Shown here: in pieces, positions 7,345 to 12,451 of the stretch
How positions within the stretch are numbered: position 1 is the first letter of the stretch
Layout: each line of letters opens with the position of its first letter
Assembly: GCA_049644265.1 (NCBI GenBank)
Contig: JBARRO010000131.1
Location: 1-12,451 of the forward strand
Origin: JBARRO01 sp049644265
GTDB taxonomy: Bacteria; Bacteroidota; Ignavibacteria; UBA10030
DNA: 12,451 nt
Direction: 5' to 3'
The notes under the pieces: generated by a model
Database searches by the model: none
What the model was told of the DNA's origin: nothing
What the model saw: only the letters and a program-made list of their open reading frames with translations
Made by a program: the position numbers and the translations under genes

Positions 7345-8361
7345 ATGAGCGATCATCCAAAAGTCGTCACCATAGAGCGTCACATCATCGAAGGAGAGCG
7401 TGCTCATCCCGGAGCCACCGGAAATTTCTCAGGCATCCTGCGTGACCTGACACTTGCAGTCAAGGTGATTTGGCGGGAAGTAAGCAAGGCGGGTCTCGTG
7501 AACATTCTCGGTTTTGTTGGAAAGGAGAATGTCCATGGCGAGCAGGTCAAGAAGCTCGATGTCTTTGCAGACGAGAAGATCTATCAGGCATTGGATCATG
7601 GAGGCCATCTTTGCGTCATGGCTTCCGAAGAAAACGAAGATGTCCTGCACATTCCCGAAAAGTATCCGACGGGAAAATACGTGCTGCTGTACGACCCGCT
7701 GGACGGCTCTTCCAATATCGATGCGAGTGTCAACATCGGCACAATCTTTTCCATCTACCGTCGCGTCACTCCGGGCGGAAAAGGCTCCATGCAGGACTGC
7801 CTCCAGCCGGGATACAAGCAAATCGCCGCCGGCTACGTTGTCTACGGCTCGTCAACGATGATGGTCTACACCACGGGAGACGGCGTGCACGGATTTACTC
7901 TCGATCCGAGTATCGGAGAATTTCTACTCTCCCACGAAAATATTCAAATTCCGAAAAAGGGTAAAATCTACAGCGTCAATGAGGGAAATTACCGGTGGTG
8001 GCACGACGGGATGAAGAAATACGTGAAATATTTGCAGGAAGAGGACAAAGCAACGTCACGACCGTATTCGGGTCGATACATTGGATCGATGGTTGCGGAT
8101 ATTCATCGGACGCTGCTTTACGGCGGGATTTTCATGTACCCGGGCGACACAAGGCACCGCGACGGGAAACTGAGACTGATGTACGAGGCGAATCCAATGT
8201 CGTTTATCCTTGAGCAGGCCGGAGGGCGGGCATCCAACGGCGTGGAGCGAATCCTCGACGTTCTGCCGGTTTCCCTTCACCAGCGGACACCATTGTTCGT
8301 CGGGAGCGAGGAGGATGTGAAGATTTGTGAGGAATTCCTGCAGGGCAAACGCACACTCTAG
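7345..8361 (+). CDS. fbp: Class I fructose-1,6-bisphosphatase
   Basis: Hydrolyses fructose-1,6-bisphosphate to fructose-6-phosphate, the committed step of gluconeogenesis, in the cytoplasm with Mg2+. The 338-residue protein is of normal class I length. Metal-binding residues are visible in SEEN (E95, E96), DPLDGSSNID (D117, D120) and E281 in the region following GKLRLMY (274-280). SGRYIGSMVADIHR (242-255) carries the arginine from the neighbouring subunit, and NPMSFILEQAGG (283-294) is the usual C-terminal block. The ATG at 7345 follows an AT-rich leader without any Shine-Dalgarno, so initiation is probably SD-independent. It leads a two-gene unit with the exonuclease 8 bp downstream and is separated from the ABC pair by 113 bp with a possible own promoter. 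AMP sensitivity cannot be judged. Identification is very secure. Confidence 0.96.
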   Translation: MSDHPKVVTIERHIIEGERAHPGATGNFSGILRDLTLAVKVIWREVSKAGLVNILGFVGKENVHGEQVKKLDVFADEKIYQALDHGGHLCVMASEENEDVLHIPEKYPTGKYVLLYDPLDGSSNIDASVNIGTIFSIYRRVTPGGKGSMQDCLQPGYKQIAAGYVVYGSSTMMVYTTGDGVHGFTLDPSIGEFLLSHENIQIPKKGKIYSVNEGNYRWWHDGMKKYVKYLQEEDKATSRPYSGRYIGSMVADIHRTLLYGGIFMYPGDTRHRDGKLRLMYEANPMSFILEQAGGRASNGVERILDVLPVSLHQRTPLFVGSEEDVKICEEFLQGKRTL

Positions 8362-8369
8362 AACAAAGA

Positions 8370-8969
8370 ATGATCACTGAAGAGCTCACCGTTCAGGACA
8401 CCCCCTTCGTCGTTGTCGACGTCGAGACAACGGGAATGAGTCCCGTGGAGGATCGGATCACCGAGATCGCAATGATGAAGGTGAAGAATGGTGTTCTTGT
8501 CGATGAGTTCTCGACACTGGTCAACCCCCTCATAATAATTCCCGCCTACATCACCGACCTGACCGGCATCGACAACGTAATGGTCGCCGATGCTCCGACT
8601 GCACGCGAAGTGAGCCCGTACATCGCCGAGTTCCTCGAGGATGCTGTCTTCGTCGCGCACAATGCCGCATTCGACTGGGGCTTCGTATCACACACGGTTC
8701 GACGTGAGCGGAGTCTGGAATTGGCAAATCTGAAGCTGTGCACGGTGAAACTTAGCCGCAAGATTCTTCCCCAACTCGCCAGCAGATCGCTGGGTCCACT
8801 CTCAAAATTCCTCGACATTACAATCCCCCAACGGCACAGAGCCTCGGGCGACGCCTATGCCACCGCACTCGTCCTCGTCAAATTCCTTTCATACCTTCGT
8901 AAGCGGTATGCTATTCACACCATTGCGGAAGTTATGGAATTTCAAAACTTCGCACAGAGGAACAACTAA
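8370..8969 (+). CDS. DnaQ-like DEDDh 3'-5' exonuclease
   Basis: Single-domain exonuclease of 199 residues in the DnaQ/PolC-epsilon superfamily, which removes nucleotides from 3' ends using two metal ions. All acidic motifs are present: Exo I VDVETTG (D17, E19), Exo II AHNAAFDWGF (D102) and Exo III HRASGDA (H156, D161), which defines the DEDDh subtype. The spacing resembles the stand-alone PolC-type exonuclease domain. It ends about 38 residues after Exo III, so there is no polymerase, GIY-YIG or helicase fusion here. It could be a proofreading subunit, a repair exonuclease or an RNA-trimming enzyme; the sequence does not decide. It starts 8 bp after the fbp stop, so it is probably cotranscribed, and its stop lies 13 bp from the stop of the convergent peptidase gene. 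I see no clear terminator hairpin there. Confidence 0.9.
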   Translation: MITEELTVQDTPFVVVDVETTGMSPVEDRITEIAMMKVKNGVLVDEFSTLVNPLIIIPAYITDLTGIDNVMVADAPTAREVSPYIAEFLEDAVFVAHNAAFDWGFVSHTVRRERSLELANLKLCTVKLSRKILPQLASRSLGPLSKFLDITIPQRHRASGDAYATALVLVKFLSYLRKRYAIHTIAEVMEFQNFAQRNN

Positions 8970-8982
8970 CCACACCAGCCCT

Positions 8983-10341
8983 TCACCGTGCGGGCGCGGG
9001 TATGACTGGCAGGCTTGCATTCCCCTCCCGATCGACGGCTTGAATCCCGAAGAGGTAGTCATCCTTTGAAATCGCGAGGTGCGCCGTTGTATCCGCCGTA
9101 AAGAAGCGTCCCTCCCACTCCGGTTTGTCGGTATCTCGATAGCGAATGTAATATCCTGCTAGATCGGGTTCCTTATTTGCCTTCCAGCGCAGGTCGGTAC
9201 CGTACCCTAGCTCGGCGGTGAGCACGTTCACATCGGTGGGAGCTGCAGGTGCGAGTGCCAGGCTCGCAAGTGTCGCAAGATTAACCCGGGCAACATTTGC
9301 ACAGTATTCGGCATTTGTGAACTCGACCCGATCTCCGAATTTCCTCCTGCTCTCTGTCCGAACATTCTGATGCTGCCAATCGTAATTCTCCCTGGCAACG
9401 CTGAACCGCACAGCCGCATAACCACGTTCATGAAAAGGCGAATGATCACCGCCTCTTGGGAACCTGTCTCTGCGGTAGATCAAATGCACTCCCAGTTTCA
9501 CACTATACTGTTGATTCGTTTCCTTGATATATCGCGCGAGAGATCTTGAAGGGCCGTCGTTCTCCAGGCCGAGCGAGTTTCTCCGGCGAAATGTCGTTCC
9601 CGTATCCACGGGACTGTACGCTTCGGAGAATACACGAACGTAGGTACTTTCCACCGATCCGTCCCCTCCTTCAATCCCACCAACGATATCGTTGTTCAAA
9701 ACACCTTCAATATTCAAGTTCCGTTGCGCGGCCTTCACCGCCCACGCAGTTGACCCTAACAGCCCCTGCTCTTCCCCTGCAAACGCGGCAAAGACCACAG
9801 TCGCTTCAACGGGAACCTTACTCAGTACACGCGCAAGTTCCAGAACAACCGCCGTTCCACTCCCGTCATCGTTTGCCCCTGGGGCATCAGATCTGCTGTC
9901 CATTGGATTGCTGGCACGGGAGTCATAATGACCGCTGACGAGCAGAATTCTTTCCGGAACGACACGATGGTCTGGGTGCAACGTCGCAACGACGTTGACA
10001 ATTTTTGTGGGATTTGGAACGCGACTCGACGACGGAACCATCGTCACATGAAATTCCACCGTCATCCGCCCGCTGCTCTGTGCTGCGAAGCGCTCAAACT
10101 CTGCCTTGATCCATCGGCGCGCTGCTCCGATTCCACGCTCGTTGCTGACTGTATCCGAAAGCGTATGCCGTGTGCCAAACCCTGCGAGCTTTTCGACGGT
10201 CACCTGAATGTTCGCCGCTGAAACTTCGGAGACCATGCGTTGAATTGCGGAATTCATTTCCGGCGGTTTCTGTGAATAGGATTCAGCAGAAAGGGTCGCG
10301 GTAAGAATCACAAAAGCGAGCACGAGTCTCATGATCAGCAT
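8983..10341 (-). CDS. Secreted M28-family zinc aminopeptidase with C-terminal FN3-like domain
   Basis: Exported di-zinc peptidase of the M28 family, probably releasing N-terminal amino acids outside the cytoplasm. Counting from the ATG at 10341 (452 residues), the first 20 or so form a signal peptide with a hydrophobic core and LSA/SYS cleavage options. Metal ligands appear in order: SGHYDS (H138), GANDDGSG (D158/D159), the GEE pair (E190, E191) with E190 as likely general base, NNDIVGG (D218) and GGDHSPF (H300). After the peptidase domain, about 366-450 reads like a fibronectin type III fold (PTDVNV, LRWKANKEPDLAGYYIRYR, FGIQAVDREGN). A TTG at 10347 directly abuts the stop of the upstream methyltransferase gene, and ATG 10332 gives the tidiest signal peptide; the start is therefore uncertain by 15 bases. 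It is the last gene of the minus-strand unit. Confidence 0.9.
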   Translation of the reverse strand: MLIMRLVLAFVILTATLSAESYSQKPPEMNSAIQRMVSEVSAANIQVTVEKLAGFGTRHTLSDTVSNERGIGAARRWIKAEFERFAAQSSGRMTVEFHVTMVPSSSRVPNPTKIVNVVATLHPDHRVVPERILLVSGHYDSRASNPMDSRSDAPGANDDGSGTAVVLELARVLSKVPVEATVVFAAFAGEEQGLLGSTAWAVKAAQRNLNIEGVLNNDIVGGIEGGDGSVESTYVRVFSEAYSPVDTGTTFRRRNSLGLENDGPSRSLARYIKETNQQYSVKLGVHLIYRRDRFPRGGDHSPFHERGYAAVRFSVARENYDWQHQNVRTESRRKFGDRVEFTNAEYCANVARVNLATLASLALAPAAPTDVNVLTAELGYGTDLRWKANKEPDLAGYYIRYRDTDKPEWEGRFFTADTTAHLAISKDDYLFGIQAVDREGNASLPVIPAPAR

Positions 10342-10347
10342 CTTCAA

Positions 10348-11157
10348 TTAGTTTGTATTTGGGAACAGGATTCCGAGCTTCGCAAAATCATACGCCTCCG
10401 ATTGCGGGCAACCTGCCAGGATCTTGTGCCATGCGCTTCGGAGCGAACGATTCCACAGATAGAGATCGTCGAAGACTACGCAGGAGTCTTTTGAGAGATA
10501 ACCTTTCGCGGATTCATAATAGCGGATCATCGCGGCATGCTCGTGATGTCCGTCGATAAAAACCAGGTCGACGGAGCCGAGATCCTTCAATACCTTCGGG
10601 AGCGTGTCCTGGAATCTTCCCACAATAACCTTCACGCTCCCGGAACTCACTTGTGCGATCGAGCCTTCTGCAATTGATGCAAGGGTCGGATCCCCTTCGA
10701 TGGTCACCAGTGCACCGCCGCCTTCATTGAGGTCGAGTGCAGCCCGGATGTAGGAAGCAGAAACCCCGAGGTTGGTTCCGAGTTCCAGCACTGTTCGCGG
10801 ATTCAGTGCGCGGACAAGCCGAAAGAGGAATATCCCCCAATGTCTCGGCACTGCGGACGTGGCATGAATCTCCGACACGATCCTTCCTGGAGAATTCTGT
10901 CCCGCCTCCGAAAAAGCATGAAATCCTGAACCTGCTCCATAGTCCCGAATGGCGATCCTGTCCTTCCGTAGAGAAAGTCCGTTTCTCATGGCGAGAATCT
11001 TTCCAATCGCTTTCTTTTCCTGCACGGTAAGATCTCGTTGACAAGCATCACCCATCAATGCTTCATGGACTCCACCCCTTCTGACGGAAAGAACTGTGCG
11101 AAGGTACACATCGAAGAGTTGTTGAGGGATCATCGCAGGATTCAGATCCGTTGACAC
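10348..11157 (-). CDS. Class I SAM-dependent methyltransferase (O-methyltransferase-like)
   Basis: Rossmann-fold methyltransferase of 269 residues, presumably cytoplasmic. Motif I is VLELGTNLGVSASYI (123-137), the acidic ribose-binding residue follows in VTIEGDP (E154), and motif IV-like DLVFIDGHHEH (197-207) plus VVFDDLY (227-233) match the Methyltransf_24/O-methyltransferase group. An N-terminal segment contains IRDYGAGSG (70-78) ahead of the SAM domain; I recall DYGAGS-containing relatives in Bacteroidota, function unknown. The substrate is not identifiable. The GTG at 11157 starts 3 bp after the stop of the threonine synthase-like gene, but has no SD; an ATG at 11133 (MIPQQLF) is a reasonable alternative giving 261 residues. 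Its TAA touches the next gene's possible TTG start, so it is cotranscribed with the peptidase. Confidence 0.85.
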   Translation of the reverse strand: MSTDLNPAMIPQQLFDVYLRTVLSVRRGGVHEALMGDACQRDLTVQEKKAIGKILAMRNGLSLRKDRIAIRDYGAGSGFHAFSEAGQNSPGRIVSEIHATSAVPRHWGIFLFRLVRALNPRTVLELGTNLGVSASYIRAALDLNEGGGALVTIEGDPTLASIAEGSIAQVSSGSVKVIVGRFQDTLPKVLKDLGSVDLVFIDGHHEHAAMIRYYESAKGYLSKDSCVVFDDLYLWNRSLRSAWHKILAGCPQSEAYDFAKLGILFPNTN

Positions 11158-11160
11158 ACG

Positions 11161-12336
11161 CTACGGAACAATGTCGGGATATTTGATACCCGTGGCAGTA
11201 TTGAACAAGAGGATTGAGTCGGCCGGTTCTACAAAATGCGAATGCACAAGTTTTTGGATGGCTGAGACAGTCGCGGCTCCCTCCGGGCAGATGAAGAGCC
11301 CTTCTTTTTGAGCCAAGGTCCGCACCCCCGACACAATTTCGGCGTCCGGTACGGAAACCGCACAACCGCCACTTGCATAGAGTGCGTTTAATATCAGATG
11401 ATCCGCAAACGCTTTCGGGACCCGCAGACCGGAGGCGACGGTCTCAGCGTTTTGCCAGAATTCGGACTCCTTTTTTTTCGCTTCGAAGGCTCGCACCACG
11501 GGAGCACAACCCGCCGACTGAACGGACACCATTTTCGGTCTTTTCGAATCAATCCACCCAAGCTCCTGAAGTTCATCGAACGCCTTCCACATTCCGATGA
11601 GCCCTGTCCCTCCGCCCGTCGGGTAAAGAATGACATCCGGAAGCTTCCAGCCAAACTGCTCCGCGAGCTCATACCCCATGGTCTTCTTCCCCTCAAGCCG
11701 GTACGGTTCTTTGAGCGTCGAAACATCGAACCATTGGGGATTGGATTTTCGCCGATCATTCATTGCTTTCGCGGCGTCGCTGATATTGCCTTTGACAAGT
11801 TCGACATGCGCGCCGTATGCCGTGCATTCTTTGATGTTGATAACGGGAGTATCCTCGGGCAAAAAGATCCACGCCTGCATGCCAGCACGCGCTGCATACG
11901 CTGCGGACGCACCTGCCGCGTTCCCCGCCGACGGAATGCAAATCTCCTGAATGCCCAGCTCTTTGGCCTTCGAGATTGCCATCGCAAGACCACGCGACTT
12001 GAATGATCCGGTCGGAAGCTGCCCTTCATCTTTCATCCAGAGCTCTCGAAGGCCCAGGTCGGCAGCGATGCGCTCCAATCGGACGAGCGGGGTCATCCGC
12101 TCACCGAGCGAGACCACATTGCGTTCGTTTTCAATGGGGAGGAATGGGCGGTATTTCCAGAGCGACGATTCCTGGTTTTTCAGCATTTCTTTCGACACAG
12201 CTTTTTTTGCTGCCTGAAGGTCATAACGCGCAAGAAGTGCCTTCCCGCAGGACCGGCAAACTGACTGTTTTTCGTGTGGCGAATGCCGGTCGCCACACAC
12301 ACTGCATTCCAGATGGGTAATGTAGGTTGTTGTCAT
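11161..12336 (-). CDS. thrC: Threonine synthase-like PLP-dependent enzyme with N-terminal zinc ribbon
   Basis: Fold-type II PLP enzyme of 391 residues, closest in layout to threonine synthase, which converts O-phosphohomoserine to threonine. An N-terminal zinc ribbon has two Cys pairs (C11-x2-C14 and C27-x2-C30). The PLP lysine lies in TGSFKSRG (K113), where many family members have FKDRG or FKARG. PSAGNAAG (136-143) is the substrate loop, PTGGGTGL (239-246) binds the PLP phosphate, and CPEGAATVSA (350-359) is a typical C-terminal block. The ATG at 12336 is preferred; the frame opens at a TTG at 12342. No other threonine pathway gene is visible, so a related activity such as another PLP-dependent lyase or synthase cannot be excluded. 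It leads into the methyltransferase gene with a 3-bp gap and follows a membrane-protein gene by 10 bp. Confidence 0.85.
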   Translation of the reverse strand: MTTTYITHLECSVCGDRHSPHEKQSVCRSCGKALLARYDLQAAKKAVSKEMLKNQESSLWKYRPFLPIENERNVVSLGERMTPLVRLERIAADLGLRELWMKDEGQLPTGSFKSRGLAMAISKAKELGIQEICIPSAGNAAGASAAYAARAGMQAWIFLPEDTPVINIKECTAYGAHVELVKGNISDAAKAMNDRRKSNPQWFDVSTLKEPYRLEGKKTMGYELAEQFGWKLPDVILYPTGGGTGLIGMWKAFDELQELGWIDSKRPKMVSVQSAGCAPVVRAFEAKKKESEFWQNAETVASGLRVPKAFADHLILNALYASGGCAVSVPDAEIVSGVRTLAQKEGLFICPEGAATVSAIQKLVHSHFVEPADSILLFNTATGIKYPDIVP

Positions 12337-12346
12337 CGACAAGAGC

Positions 12347-12451
12347 TTAAGGGAATTGGGGAACTCGGGAGAGAATTTGGCGTTCTTCTTTGGACAGTCG
12401 GTTGTTCAATTTACCTGACCGGAACAGAAGAAGCAAGACGATCAATCCGGT
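12347..12451 (-). CDS. C-terminal end of an unidentified, probably membrane-anchored protein (partial)
   Basis: On the minus strand a frame is open from the window edge to a TAA at 12349-12347, giving 34 residues. It starts with a hydrophobic run (TGLIVLLLLF), then a basic turn (RSGKLNNR) and a charged helix-like tail (SKEERQILSRV) ending in PQFP. This reads like the last membrane helix and cytoplasmic tail of a membrane protein. It ends 10 bp before the threonine synthase-like ATG, consistent with an upstream operon member. The fragment is too short to assign a family, and chance openness over 105 bases is possible. Confidence 0.45.
   Translation of the reverse strand, partial: TGLIVLLLLFRSGKLNNRLSKEERQILSRVPQFP

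Noticed and set aside
8965..9035. Bidirectional terminator between the convergent exonuclease and peptidase genes
   Set aside because: Only an imperfect CCAGCCC/GGG...CTGG pairing with a long interruption inside peptidase coding sequence; no convincing hairpin.
11398..12006. Plus-strand frame of 202 codons opposite the threonine synthase-like gene
   Set aside because: Antisense shadow; the minus-strand frame has all PLP-enzyme motifs.

Overview
The window is a compact, fully coding stretch of an ordinary bacterial chromosome with no gap longer than about 113 bases. It carries ten complete protein genes and one partial gene at each edge. Base composition is moderately GC-rich and looks even throughout. 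I see no insertion sequence, prophage, integrase, tRNA, rRNA or CRISPR array. Several starts lack a clear Shine-Dalgarno, one intergenic site resembles the Bacteroidota-type promoter (TAnnTTTG), and the methyltransferase carries a DYGAGS-like block that I associate with Bacteroidota proteins. Together these suggest a member of the Bacteroidota/Ignavibacteriota/Chlorobiota (FCB) group. This is an inference from style, not a firm placement.

Left part, plus strand (1-3562): the 3' end of an RmlD-type nucleotide-sugar reductase is followed directly by a NicO/UreH-type metal transporter with a very histidine-rich loop. Next come a secreted or membrane-anchored endonuclease/exonuclease/phosphatase (EEP) family hydrolase and seryl-tRNA synthetase. 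Junctions are 0 bp, an overlap of about 25 bp, and 16 bp, so this is probably one transcription unit of functionally unrelated genes.

Middle part, plus strand (3639-8969): two ABC exporter half-transporters lie 29 bp apart. Their nucleotide-binding motifs are degenerate in a complementary way, as expected for a heterodimeric exporter with one catalytic and one non-catalytic ATP site. After a 113-bp spacer with a possible promoter come class I fructose-1,6-bisphosphatase (gluconeogenesis) and, 8 bp later, a stand-alone DnaQ-like DEDDh 3'-5' exonuclease.

Right part, minus strand (8983-12451): a convergent unit read from right to left. It contains the C-terminus of a probable membrane protein, a threonine synthase-like PLP enzyme with an N-terminal zinc ribbon, a class I SAM-dependent methyltransferase and a secreted M28 zinc aminopeptidase. 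Spacings are 10, 3 and 0-15 bp. The two units meet tail to tail with only 13 bp between stop codons.

I looked for a novel system and did not find a convincing one. The most informative observations are the asymmetric ABC pair, the histidine-rich transporter loop, the unusual methyltransferase N-terminal block and a small heptamer repeat.
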